NCBI GenBank assembly: GCA_019321725.1
Contig: CM033116.1
Coordinates: 5,080,642 to 5,144,641, forward strand
DNA: 64,000 nt
Reading direction: 5' to 3'
Source of the DNA: Paulownia fortunei
Lineage: Eukaryota; Streptophyta; Magnoliopsida; Lamiales; Paulowniaceae
Positions 12,640 through 24,735 of the stretch are shown piece after piece; the first letter of the stretch is position 1, and the number at the start of each line of letters is the position of its first letter. The notes beneath the pieces were generated by a model, which saw only the letters and a list, made by a program, of their open reading frames with translations, was not told the origin of the DNA and searched no databases. Made by a program: the position numbers and the translations under genes.

Positions 12640-13960
12640 TAGTTGTCAAATGCGATGGGCTAACTAGCCCCACTCATTATTAGCCCACTAAAAATCACTT
12701 TAAAATCGATTTATAAACAATAACAAGTTATTTGGGTCGGTTCTTATATATGAGTTTGACCACTATTGATTTTAGTAGATAAAACTCAGCCTGACCCGTC
12801 AAAACCCAAACCCACTTTAGGATCGATCCAAGTTCAAGATCGACCCAGAGTCAACCCAGACTCATTACTGTCCTTTTAATATTATATATATTATTTTTAT
12901 TATAATTTATAGTTTTTCAATAAAAATTAATAATTGTAACATCATATTAGAAATTGTGACCTACTGCAAAGAAAATAATCCTCAAACCATTGAATCGACC
13001 TCAATTCAATTGAAAATCTTAGAAGCAAATTTATATTAACAAGGATCATAATATACTATAAAATAGTTTTATAGTAAACTAAAAAAAGTCATGATAATAA
13101 TAATCATAAGTATTATATTAAACTAAAAAAAGGCATGAAAATTAAAATGAAAACTTAGTAAGTAAGTCTATTAATAACAAAAAAAAATATACTAAGTACT
13201 AAGTATACTAAAGTAAAAAGAGTTACAAAAATAGTAAGGAAGACTATTACTAACAAAATAAAGTAGTTCTAAGTATTATAGTAAATTAAAAAAAATTATA
13301 AAAATTAAAATATAAACTTAATAGGTAAATCTATTACTAACAAAATAAAATAGCAGTAAGTATACTAAATTAAAAAATATATATTAAAATTAAAATATAA
13401 ATTGAGAAAGTAAGTCGATTAGTAATAAAAAAAATGTACTAAGTGTTAAGTATTCTACACTAAGAAAAGTTATGAAACTTAAAATATAATTTAAGATGAA
13501 TATATATTAATTAAAATATCAAATGAATATACTAAATGAAAAATTAAAATCTAAACTTAGTATAACTCAATAGTCAAATAAAAATAATGTATACTAATTA
13601 TATAAGATAATTCACAAGATAAATACTTAAATTTATAGGAATAAACTTAGACTATTCAAATAAAAGTTAAATCTAAATTTTAAGATGATAGACTTTAAAT
13701 AATGAAATTTATAATTTTTAAATTCAATTTTAGGACATAACTCAAATTTAATATATAATTTATAATAAATAAAGTTTGTAAATCCTATGTTAAGATATAT
13801 CATATAAGTTATACACTTTCAGTTTTATTTTTTTTAAAAGAACAACTCGTGGGCCTAACCCGCAGCTCATGAGATCCGGACCAGGCCCAAGACCGCCCAA
13901 TTAGCACCAGGCTAGTGGGTTGAGATGGACTTACCTTTCAAAAATTAACCTAAAATAAAT
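12640..13960. mobile_element. degenerate transposon-like element with GGGCTAACTAGCCC-type ends
   Basis: The left part begins near TTGTCAAATGCGATGGGCTA and carries 'cccactcattattagccca'. The right part contains 'gtgggcctaacccgcagctc' and ends near 'ctagtgggttgagatgg'. The terminal blocks are GC-richer than the interior and rich in inverted GGGC/GCCC words, a familiar plant non-autonomous element design. Exact ends and target duplication are not clear. The interior is AT-rich and holds the tandem array at about 13060-13500. Confidence 0.45.
13060..13500. repeat. degenerate ~80-90 bp tandem array, about five units
   Basis: Repeated words 'aaacttagtaagtaagtct', 'attactaacaaaataaa' and 'ctaagta' recur at spacings of roughly 80-86 bases (near 13149, 13228, 13313 and 13399). 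Units are diverged and AT-rich. Confidence 0.6.
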
Positions 13961-15067
13961 AGTACTTTATCCCCTAAAATTTGATTATTTTAGTACATTA
14001 TTCTCAAAAAATAAATTAAATATCTTATCTTTTCAAAGTTAATTATTTTAATATGTACTTTTAAAATAGAGTCGTGGATCGTCCCCACGGTACATATTCT
14101 AATGCTGTGAGAGTAAATATTGAGATTGCACGTTATCTATGCTTGGAGTTGATGTCTATTTATGCAAGACGTCAGACCTGGTGTTCTACTTATCTTTTCG
14201 AAAAAGACTTTCTTGAAATTCAATCTTTAATTTAGTCGCACTCAAGTTATGAGACCTTAGTATGTAACTATTTTGATTGGATATTATTATAATACAAGAG
14301 TTGCTTTAAATAATGCCAAGTGTCTATTTATATAAAGATAAAATTATCCCTTATCAATAAAAAATAATCATCAAAATTAATTTTTAACCACGGAAATTTA
14401 GAAAATATTCATAGCACGATCTTAGTTAGTTAAATATAGGACGAAAAATTTCAACTTTTAATACATACAAGTATTTTATAATTTTTTACTAAAAGTTACA
14501 ATGAAAGAATTAGTCAAAATTATAAAAATGAATAATATAAGAATTTATAAATGTACATGTAAAATACGAATGTAATAGAATTATTCAAAATAAAAGTACG
14601 ATTTATTTTAATATTATTTTTAAAGCAAAATACATAAAACCATCTCACCTTCGCTTATAGTCCAAACACCATCTAAACTTAAAAATGTAATATTTACTCC
14701 TCCTAAAATTATAATTATAATATTTACCCCTTTAAATTTATTATTTGGATAAGATTACCTTCAATGCAATGAATTTATATAGTTTTTACTGTATTTTAAA
14801 TATTTTGCACCCAAAATTCAATTTTAAATTATTTTTTATTTACAAAAATATTTTAAAAGTATAATTTTTTGAAGAAAAAAAATGGTACCTTAAATAATTC
14901 AAATTTGAAAAAAATTGTAATAAAATAGTATAATAAATACACAAAAAATATTAAACAAGAAAAAATCATTTTAATTATTTGAACTCAAAATAAAGTATTA
15001 ACTACTTAATCTAAATGAATATTGAACTCTTTTGGATAAAGATGAATAAGTTATTTTTGTAAACTTA

Positions 15068-15090
15068 TATATATATATATATATATATAT
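15068..15090. repeat. (TA)n at the hinge of the foldback element
   Basis: An alternating TA run of about 11 units, at the centre between the two inverted arms. Confidence 0.85.
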
Positions 15091-15559
15091 GAACTCAATA
15101 AAAGTAATTTATGCATCTTTATTTAAAAGGGCCCAAATTTTTTGAAATATATCTTTGTTTAATTTTAAAAAAATTATAAATCTAAATATCAATGGAGCCA
15201 TACTTATTTATTTTTATTTAAAAAAAGTTCAAAATTCTTTTAAATTAAATAGATAATACTTTATTTTGAATTCAAATCATTAAAATACCTTTTTAATATT
15301 TAATATTTTTAGTGTATTTACTATACTCTTTTGTTACCTTAGTTTTTTTAAAATTTGAGTTAATTAAGTTACTAATTACTTTTATAAAAAAATTTGAAAT
15401 AATTTTTATGATGAAAAAAGAATTTAATTGAATTTGAGGTGTAAAATATTTAAAATACACTAAAAACTATATAAATTCAATGTATTGACATAAATTTTAT
15501 CCAAATTTAATTTGGAGGATGTAAATATTACACTTGTAAGTTTAGAAGAGTGTTTGCAA

Positions 15560-18170
15560 TAGGGTTGTAAATGCCTCAACCCGCTTGCGAGCTATTTGAA
15601 TCTCGGTTCAAAAATAAATTCATTCGAGATCGATCATTAACTTTAACGAGTCGAGTTCTCAAATTCGAATATTTTATCGAGCTGAACTCGAGTTTAGTAG
15701 TATTTGCCTCGTTAGTTTACGAGCCTATTCACGAGTTGACTCGTTTCACGAGCTCAAGCTCGCGAGCCTGCTCATTTATATGCTTGAGTTCGACTTGTTT
15801 ATATACTCACCAACATGTTCGCGAGCTTGAGTCGTTTAATAAGTTCACAGACATGTTCGCAAGCAGCTCGTTTAGAAGTTCGATAATAGACTCGATAAAA
15901 TTATCAAAAATTTTAAACACAAAACTTTCTAATGGAATCGAACATAACACATTTGAAAAAAGTATGAAAATTCACACCACTAATCCAACTACATTTTTAT
16001 ATAATCAAGTATAATCAAATATTCTTTAAAAACTAGTATAATCAATAAATAAAATTTAATGTAAATCTTATAATGGTATATTTAGAATAATTAATTAAAT
16101 AATTTTATATAACCAAGATAATTCATAAAATAAGAATACAAATTTAGAATAATTAATAAAATTAGGCTAATCAAGTAAAACGAACTCTTAGTATGATATA
16201 TGAAACATTTAAAATAGGACCTACTTGAAATTAATAAATTTCGTACATTTAAAAAATTATAAATAAGAATATAAATAGAGAATAATAAATTTAGATTAAT
16301 CAATGCAAATCCTATAATAGTATATTTAGAATAATTAATTAACTAATTATATATAACCAAGATAATTCATAAAATAAGAATATAAATTTAGAATAATTAA
16401 TAAAATTAGGCTAATAAAATAAAACCAACTCTTAGTATGATTTAGGAAACATTTATAGTATGATCTACTTGAAATTAATAAAATTCTCTATATTTAAAAT
16501 ATTTAAAAATAAGAATATAAATAGAGAATAATAAATTTAGATTAATCAACTTAGAGCAATAAATAAAATTTAATAATATACTATACAACCATCGATTTAA
16601 AATAATTAAATAAAAAATAAAAGTCAAACATAAGATAATAAATAAAAAATAAAATAAAATAAGAAAAAAATATAACATAATAAAATTAAAACTAATCAAA
16701 TATCATACTTTAAGATAATAGATTTAGTTAAAAATTAAAATTAGTTAGAAGATTAGATAGTTTGCTTTAAAATTTAAAAAACATAAAAATATAAATATGT
16801 AATAATATACTTAGTCTAATCAACTAAAATTAATTCTAAATGATGATAAACTATAATAATAAACTAAAATTTTATATATTAACTATATTTAAAATAATTC
16901 AAAAACTAAGAACTTCAATTAATAATAATAAGCATAAATTAAAATATAAAATAAATAATTAAATTTCAACTTAAGATAATTTATTAAAATAAGATTAAAT
17001 TTAGAATTATAAGTTCATTTTAATTTAACGAAATATACATGTATCCGAATTCATGTCATTCAACGATATTTTTTCAATCTTTTTTGTATTATATTCGAAT
17101 AAATTTTGAATTACGAATTATTATGAATGTCGAATAATACCCGCACATATTTTTTTTTACTATGTTCTCAGGGAGTGATTAGTATATAAAAATAAAATTA
17201 TATGGGAATAGAATGAATTTGGAATGCCAAATAAATTTGTTACATTTAAAATATTTAACAATAAGAATATAAATAGAAAATAATAAATTTAGAGTAATTA
17301 AAAAAAAACGCAATTCTAAATTCTAAGATGATAAACTATAATAGTCAAATAGAAATTTTATATACTAACTACACTTTACATCATTCATAAAAATTTCAAG
17401 TTAATAATAATAAACTTAGTATTATAAGCAAAATTTAATAATATACTATAGAACCATGATTTAGAATAATTAAATACAAAATAAAAGTCAAACTTAAGAT
17501 AATAAATAAAAATTAAGATAAAAGAAGAATAAAAATATAAAATAATAAATAAAAATTAATCAAATATCATACTTTAAGATAATACATTTAGATTAAAATT
17601 AGTTAGAAGATTAGATAGTTATTTCATTTTAAAATTTAAAAAACATAAAAATATAAATATGTAATGATATATTTAGTCTAATCAACTAAAATTCAATTCT
17701 AAATCTTAGGATGATAAACCATAATAATAAACTAAAATTTTATATATTAACTATATTTAAAATAATTCATAAACTAAAAACTTCAATTAATAATAATAAG
17801 CATGGATTAAAATATAAAATAAAATATGTTGTTTTTTTTTTTTTTGAAATGAAATGTGTTTATCAAGCTTGAGTTTGATTATATGCTTAACGAGCTCAAA
17901 CTCAAGATTGATTGTATGCTTAACGAGTTCGAACGAAACTCAAGTTTTCTAATCATTTAACGAGTCGAATTCGAACTAAACTCGTTTAACATACTAAATG
18001 ATTCATTTTTAAATCAAGCTCGAGCCGTTCACGAACTTAATAATTTTCAAACAAATCGAGTTCAAACTTAATTATAAAAGTTCAAATCGAGGTCGAACAT
18101 ATGAAAAATTCAAAAGAGTCGAACTCGAACTTTTTCCTGTTCGTCTCGATTCGGTTCGATTACAACCCTA
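15560..18170. mobile_element. hAT-like non-autonomous transposon nested in the foldback element
   Basis: Perfect 11-base terminal inverted repeats (TAGGGTTGTAA at 15560-15570; its complement at 18160-18170) are flanked by 8-base near-repeats GTTTGCAA (15552-15559) and ATTTGCGA (18171-18178). Ac-like hAT elements commonly begin TAGGG/CAGGG and make 8-bp duplications. Both subterminal regions (about 15580-15880 and 17860-18160) are GC-richer and full of short 'gagctcg', 'cgagctcaa' and 'ttcgaac' words in both orientations, as expected of transposase-binding arrays. The 2 kb interior is extremely AT-rich, holds internal duplications and encodes no transposase. The 147-codon frame at 15571-16014 is the subterminal repeat read through, not a gene. 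Confidence 0.75.
16073..16560. repeat. ~241-bp tandem duplication inside the hAT-like element
   Basis: A block starting TATAATGGTATATTTAGAAT (16073) recurs from 16314 with a few differences, covering 'taaccaagataattcataaa', 'attaggctaat' and 'actcttagtatgat'. A second larger duplication, offset by about 860 bases, links about 16551-16900 with about 17415-17800 (shared TTTAATAATATACTATA and TAGTCTAATCAACTAAAA). Confidence 0.75.
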
Positions 18171-18835
18171 ATTTGCGACCATATATATATATATAATGGG
18201 GATTTATGTATTTTGCCCTTATTACATTTTAAGAATTGTATTTGTACTTCTATATTATGCAAAAAAAAATGTTTTGTGTCCTATATTACTTAATTTATTA
18301 TTATTTTTTATTTACATGATATTCCGTTAATACTTAAAAAAATATTTAAATTATATTTAAATACTATAAGTATTTATTAAAATAGAATAATATTCGTCAA
18401 GTATTAAGTATAACACGTGTACTAAACGTTTTATTTCAAAAGTACAAAGTATTACTCGACAGTTCAGAATATATATGAGAATTAAAAATATTTTTTAATT
18501 ATTTATATGTATGTGAACTATACGAGCATAATACGAGTTTTAATTAATAGATAATATAATACGATACTAAAATATTTTTATGATTTTTCCTAAATTTACT
18601 AGCCATACATACATAATAGTTGAAAATTTTGAAAATCTGGGCGCAAACGTTGAAGTCAAAAACCGTGTGTAATTTAAATTCCACTTAAGAAAAAAATTAA
18701 ATTTGTAACCTATTTTAAAAAGACAAATATAGTTAGAAATAAATTCGAACGCTTGGAGAGAGAAATGCATATAGCCTGCGAACGCAATAATAATCTCACG
18801 ACAAATTTCACCGTCTGCACCAACCTGTAATAATT

Positions 18836-18984
18836 TTTGTATAAAAGCCCTACACCTTCATCCACAAGAGAATTTTGCCTTCGTGATTGGAGATCCATTT
18901 GCATAAAGAGTCTATTTTTGCAAGATTTTAGAAGTGTGAATTCCAATTGATACAAAATTGAAAACACCCTATCAATTTTTCAAG
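18836..18984 (+). promoter_or_regulatory. possible orphan core promoter and leader exon
   Basis: A strong TATA motif (TTGTATAAAAGCCC, about 18837-18850) is followed by about 110 bases of leader-like sequence ending in a good splice donor (CAAG|GTAAGC at 18984). No recognisable coding exon follows for many kilobases. It could be an upstream promoter of a distant transcript or the leftover front of a lost gene. Confidence 0.25.
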
Positions 18985-20283
18985 GTAAGCTTCTCTTTTT
19001 CCTCATCAATCTCATTTCGTTACATTCACTTTTAATTTCCTGCACCTGCATTCATACATGGATTGATTCAGTGCTCTAATTTAGTATTTTACTAATAAAA
19101 TTTATTTATTTGCTATAATTTTTTTTCTAGGCCTAAAAAACAATTTCTCAATTCTTCAAGAAAAACTAATGAAACACATATATACAACGTCTGTTTGTTT
19201 TTGTTTGTTTTTTTTTTTTTTTTAAGACGATGCAATTTTTAAGATTCTTTGCTAAAAGTTGACATGCATGGATTTTTTTTTTCTCATAAATACAAAGCCA
19301 TTAATTTAAAAAAAAAATAATTAAATTTTTTATTTTCAACACTCAACTTTTCATTCAAACGTGACAAAATATATTATTTTTTTTATGAAAATCCCTTAAA
19401 ATAAATGTTTACATAAAAAAAATATATTTTTTTTTACTTCTACAGTAGCAATGTTACGGTGTAATGATTTTGGATTAAATTACCCTCCTTCTTAGATTAA
19501 GAAATTAATCAATGGATTTATTTTACAGAATTTTTTTGGGGTTTTTTTTTTAAATTGATAGGTTTTTTCCATTGCAATTTTAATTTTAAGATTTTAATTT
19601 TTAGGATTTTTTTTGGTAACATCTTAAAAATAACAAATATTTTTGAGTTAATTAATATATTATTATTAAGTTCATACGAATTCAAAATTTTACAATTCAT
19701 ATAATAATTTAATATCAGCATACAAAAATTTAAAATCATCATAATACAATAACTTATTATTTGAGAAATCCCAAAGAAAAGTTTTAAAAATAATTTAATT
19801 AGGAAGGGCATTTGGGGTGAGTTTTTAAACTTATAGACGAGTTTGGGGTGAATTTTGATTTTTTATTTTTAAACACATTTAGCCCCGTTAAATTTTTTGT
19901 TTTTTTTTAATTTTTATATATTTATGTAATATTATATTTTAAAAAATATTTTTTAACAAAAAATTAGAGGTGTTATTTTTTAAAAAATAAATATATTTTT
20001 TATATTTTAAATATATAACAGGTCTAACAGATCTAATTTGTACTTGACTAGTTTGGGACGGGTTTCAAATTTTGATAAATTTACTCTATTGTTATCCCTA
20101 AATTTAATCCACTAAGTTTTTTATGTTAACGGAAAAGTTAGTATTTAGAAATTTTTGGGAAGAAAATAATAATTGTGGAATGGCTTTTTGACTGAATTAT
20201 ATTATTACGTATTTTTTCATATAAAAACTAAATTTGGTAGTTTATATTATATGCAAGATTTCTGTCCGGAACAAAGATGCTAA

Positions 20284-20840
20284 GGGGTGTCTGGTCTTGT
20301 TTTCATTGAAAATTCTCTTTTCAATGTTTCTATTTAATATTTATTTTTCTATTAATTTTTGTATTTAAAAATATATTTGGATAAAATGGAGAAATGTTAA
20401 TTTTATTAAATTAAAAATAATATTTTAATATAAGAATAATAGTTGGTGGGTCTCATTCTCTTCGAGTTAAAAAATTATTATTTATTTTATTATGGGTCTC
20501 ATTATTTTTTTTACGTCTCATCAATTAAATTATGTGGGTGAAAATATTATTATTTAATTTATTATAAACCACATTGTAGAAAATAAATAATTATTTAATA
20601 AGTTAATAAATTTTAAGTATTTTAAAATTAACAACATATCATATCAAATATTACTAAATTGGGTTTCAATTTAACTAAATAGTTGGGTAGGTTTGAATTG
20701 AGGATTATGGGAATTAAAATGAGAAGATGTGGTATTTTTTTTATTTTTTTTTGTTAAAAATAGGTTAAAAAATATAATTTTAGGTTCTAGAATAGTGTAG
20801 AATTATAAATGACCACTTAAAAATGAAAACAAACATTACC
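20284..20840. mobile_element. PIF/Harbinger (Tourist)-type MITE
   Basis: A 557-bp element flanked by TAA on both sides (20281-20283, 20841-20843). Its ends are imperfect inverted repeats: GGGGTGTCTGGTCTTGTTTT at the left and, on the minus strand, GGTAATGTTTGTTTTCAT at the right. The 3-base TAA/TTA duplication and G-rich end followed by 'tgttt' match Tourist-like elements. No coding content. Confidence 0.55.
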
Positions 20841-22029
20841 TAACATTTTCACAAAATTCCATCCACACCATTATTTATTTTGGGTCATGAATCTTTGATC
20901 CGGTCGATTAATTAATTTGTTAGTTGCTCACTAATCCTAGCCGGCCCGGGCATATTCAAATTGATAATAGATTAAAATTCATTTTATTAAAAAATATATT
21001 AGAAAGTTTTATTAGCATTATTTTAAAAATAATATTTTAAATTTTAAAAAATGAATTCAACTCGTTGAATTCGTGGCAATCTGAATCCTTACAAACTTTG
21101 ATGTGGTGTGTCTTAGATTTTGACAAAACGTCCTAAATCCATCCTATTCCTATCTCGGGAGCAAATTGAGGTTGAACCAAAACTTATAAGATATGGATCG
21201 GATTATCAATTTTGGGAATCTAGTTTTAACCCAAAATGGACCAAATGTTTATGCATTAATAATATAGGGTCTCAATTGACATAATTTAAAATTTGAATGA
21301 AAGTCCAGGGATCCCAAGTAACCATTAGTGAAATTTTTAGACAGTATCTGATTTTCGTTTAGAGTGTTTAGGGAAAAATAGATTTTAATTTTTAGATATA
21401 ATTTCTTACATGTATATAGAATTTTGTGTGATTAATGGTATCATATTATTATTTTATGTCACTATATATTATTTTAATATGAATATAATGCTTGAACTAT
21501 ACATTTTGTATTGATGTAACAATTGAAAAATATAAATATATTTTATTAATATAATAATATGAGTATATATAAAGATATATATAATTTTATTGAGATATTT
21601 GTATGTAATGATTAGAATTTTTTAAAAGTATTTTTGGGGAAGAAGAAAATGTATTTTGGAAGAAAAATTATTAAATGTTTAATTTATTTTCCGGGGGGTT
21701 CCAAAAAAGGAAAAAAGCCAAATCAAAAGAAGCTCTCAATAAATTCAAATTTCTAAATAAAATCCAAAAGTATGGTAAATTATTATTGGGGTGTTCACTT
21801 AGAAACCAATTTTTGTTGTATTGTATCTGTCTCAGATCCTTATTATTCTGTTTTCTTGAAAGAGAGAAAAAAACCCTAATTCCATGAATCACAAACAGTT
21901 CATGTCCAAATCTTAAAATACTAGATAGTATATACTGTACATATACCAATACACACACATGTATGTATTTTATGTTTGTATATATAGCGGGAATTTAAAG
22001 ATGTTGGGAGTTTTTTTTAATCTGGAACA

Positions 22030-22184
22030 TGACTTTTGCTATACCTACGTTGTAGGTCTATTTACCCCCAAAACTCAGAACAATTCGCCTTCTTCCCTCC
22101 ACATTATTCTTGGGAACTTGAAGTTCGTAATCAAGAAATCGTTCTGCCTCATCTCTCTCCCTTATTGGCAGTCGACGTCATCAG
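22030..22184 (+). other. candidate 5' leader exon of an unknown transcript
   Basis: The sequence around 22085-22184 is less AT-rich than its surroundings and ends GTCATCAG|GTATGG, a plausible splice donor at 22185. A candidate downstream exon with a start codon lies at 26883-26929. The long frames across this region have no resemblance to any protein I know and are probably chance. Confidence 0.25.
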
Positions 22185-22639
22185 GTATGGAACATATCGC
22201 CTCTAGCTCTTTATTTTTTCCCCATGGTTTCTGGGTTTTTGCTTTTGATTTCAGCAATCTCTTTGTGCGTCGAATGCTGAGCATGACTGCAGGGGAAATC
22301 TTGATACAATCAATTGATTGGGAAAATATTGCAGTAGGGATTGAATTTAGGTTTAATTTTTTTATATTTGAAAACACCCAAAAACTTTATGTTTTGCTCC
22401 TTTTGTTTCCCCCATATTGCTGTTCCAACCAGATTAGTTGTGTTATGGATTTCTGGTTTGCTGATAAAATATAGAATCAAGCTAGACGCTTAGTTTCTTC
22501 ACTCGTTTTGTTTTTAATTTTTTTCAATATAAAAAAATCTCATAATATTAATTATCAGAACATGGGATTTGCTTCAGAAGTATGATATATTAGCATATTG
22601 ATTTTCCACGTATATGAGTATGTTCTTTTTTGCTTTCAT

Positions 22640-22940
22640 GTGATTAAGGGGGTTTGAACTTTTTGATATTAGGATGTTGTAAATTAGTCTACATTAGATA
22701 TCTCAATAATTTAGTTTAGATGTTGGAAAGATTTTTTTTCCTTGTTTGCATGTGCCACAAAGGCTTCCCCCTCCCCTCCCCTTCATATAATTAAGGGGTT
22801 TTGAACTTTTTGATTTTATGATATTAGTTAATTAGTTAGGTATATATACATATATATATGGTATGTGTGTGTGTGTGTGTGTTTATTCAGTCTTTGTTTT
22901 CTATTTGCTACAAGGGCATCCCTCACCCCTTCTATATCTT
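22640..22940. repeat. diverged ~146-bp direct repeat and (GT)n run
   Basis: ATTAAGGGGGTTTGAACTTT (about 22646) recurs about 146 bases later as ATTAAGGGGTTTTGAACTTT, followed in both cases by 'tttgatatta'-like sequence. A (GT)n tract of about nine units lies at 22864-22882. Confidence 0.6.
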
Positions 22941-23915
22941 GTTTTAGAGTATGTTCAAGTTTATATAACTTATCATTTAGGATATGGTTAATAACACATA
23001 CTTCCATTCTAAAATAGTTAAATTATGAGCTCCACCCCTCCATTTTTCATGATTACAAAAATCTCTCTTTAGAAAAGTTATAGATAAAGGTCAAATTATC
23101 AAAATTTTAATGACTATTTTGCCCCCCGTGTCTTGGTAATGTTATATATACTTAAGGACAGGTATATTTGTAATGCTTATGTAGTACGTTTCAATATATT
23201 AGTGTTTAAATTTCATTCCAGTTGCCGCCTCGTCCCACCACCACTACCCCCTTACCATCATCTCCTCCCCCACCATTTCCCACCCCTTCCTTTCTTCCCA
23301 CTTCTCTCTCTTTCCATATCGGGGCTTCCCTTTTGTTTCACTCCGTATTCTCCCACCCCTCGTCCCCACCCTCTCATCTCATCTCTCTCCCCGCCGCCAG
23401 CCTTTCCTACCTTTTGGCCAACTGCTTTATCTCTTTCTCCCCCCGTGTCGCCAACCTCTCCCTTCCTCATCTTCCCAATCACCACACTCTAAAAGAAAAG
23501 AAAAAATAATTGCTGAAAAAGGAAAAGAAGTGAGATAGAAAATAGAAAAGAGAAATATAATTAAAATTTTAATTAAATTTTAATTTCTATGTTAAAGTAA
23601 GTCTAATATTTTCTTAAATTAAGTATAAGTATAATGTTTATCACTTTTTAATAGTTTTGTGTCTATATATTTTAAATTATTCTTAAGTTAAATTTAATAT
23701 AATATTTTTGCTCATAGTAATTTGAAGAACTATTAAGTTATAATAAACATATTAAGTTTTATGTTTAATATAAACATGAACTAAAAATATTTTAAAAGAG
23801 AAACTTATAAAGAAAGAAAAACTTTAAATATAATCAACAATTTATTACATTTTGCATCATCTCAATTTTCTTAGTTTTTATTTCAATCCTGGAACACTAG
23901 AAGAAGTACTTAAAC

Positions 23916-24329
23916 CAGTGTTTTCATAACCGGACTGGTAACCAAACCGATCTTGCTATCAATTAGCGGTTCAACCGTCGGTCGGACCGGTCTAATGACA
24001 ATTGATTATATTTTTTTATTATATTATGTAAAATGATAATACAATAGACTAATTGTTATGTAACACATTTTAATGTAAAAAAAAGATAAATAACTACCTA
24101 AAAAAAATCTAACAAAACACAAAATCCAAATAACCACATAAATATAACAAAATATCAAATTTAAACTTCTTAAAAAAATAATAAAAAAATAATAAAATCG
24201 GTCAAACTGGTTTTCTTGGACCGGTTAAACCGGAAATCCGGTTATATATGCCTAATCGGACCGGACCGCCCGGTTCAATTAGTTCAACTGGGAATCAGAG
24301 GTCGGTCCGGTCCAGTTTTCAAAACATTG
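23916..24329. mobile_element. hAT-type MITE nested inside copy B
   Basis: A 414-bp element with imperfect ~20-base inverted ends (CAGTGTTTTCATAACCGGAC versus, on the minus strand, CAATGTTTTGAAAACTGGAC) and 8-base flanks ACTTAAAC (23908-23915) and ACTTGAAC (24330-24337). Copy A of the host element has the empty site (about 11888-11903, 'attacttgagcaag'), which supports a later insertion. Both terminal regions are rich in CCGGT/ACCGG words. No coding capacity. Same family as 619-996 and 2552-3030. Confidence 0.85.
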
Positions 24330-24525
24330 ACTTGAACAAGTCATTTTTCCAACAAATGCAATAATGGTTATTAATCTATCGTATCTATGAGGGATGACAA
24401 AAAAAGCTGGTAATGATATTTTTTTTTTTCGAAAATTACTAAATTTTTTCATCCAACGAATATATTACTGGAACAATGTTTTTTAACATATTGCCCTTAT
24501 ATATATATGTTTATTTATTTATTTC

Positions 24526-24735
24526 ATTTGCACCCCTTTTAAGTTTTAAATCTTACTAAGAGTATTTTGGTCGGTAAAATATAAGGACAGTTGGGTTTGG
24601 GGCAAAAATGGAAAGTTTACTACTTCCATCATTTGCACCCCTTTTAAGTTTTAAATCTTACTAAGCGTATTTTGGTCAATGAAATATAAGGACAAGGACA
24701 GTTGGGTTAAGAGCAAAAGTAGGAAGTTTGCTACT
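24526..24735. repeat. 105-bp tandem duplication
   Basis: Two successive copies of a unit beginning ATTTGCACCCCTTTTAAGTT (24527 and 24632) and ending near 'ctacttcc', about 90% alike. The second copy has an extra AGGACA. Confidence 0.85.

Larger units (their letters stand above)
14625..18216. mobile_element. large foldback (inverted-repeat) element, interrupted by a nested hAT-like element
   Basis: The outer ends are exact inverted repeats over 14 bases (GCAAAATACATAAA at 14625-14638; its complement at 18203-18216). Without the nested insert at 15560-18170, the two arms (about 14655-15060 and 15110-15559) are imperfect inverted copies along nearly their whole length. Examples are GAATTTATATAGTTTTTA followed by TGTATTTTAAATATTTT in the left arm and the reverse complement of the same words in the right arm. 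A (TA)n run at 15068-15090 forms the hinge. The original element was therefore about 980 bp. No coding content. Confidence 0.8.

Noticed and set aside
15571..16014. 147-codon open frame at the left end of the hAT-like element
   Set aside because: Its residues follow the short subterminal repeat words. It has no domain, and the matching right end gives nothing equivalent.
21959..22474. 171-codon open frame
   Set aside because: It crosses a good splice donor, is Phe/Leu-rich from T-rich DNA, has no recognisable domain and fits a leader exon plus intron better.
23133..23509. Proline/serine-rich frames on both strands
   Set aside because: Low-complexity translation of the C/T-rich core of a repeat, with overlapping frames in several registers.
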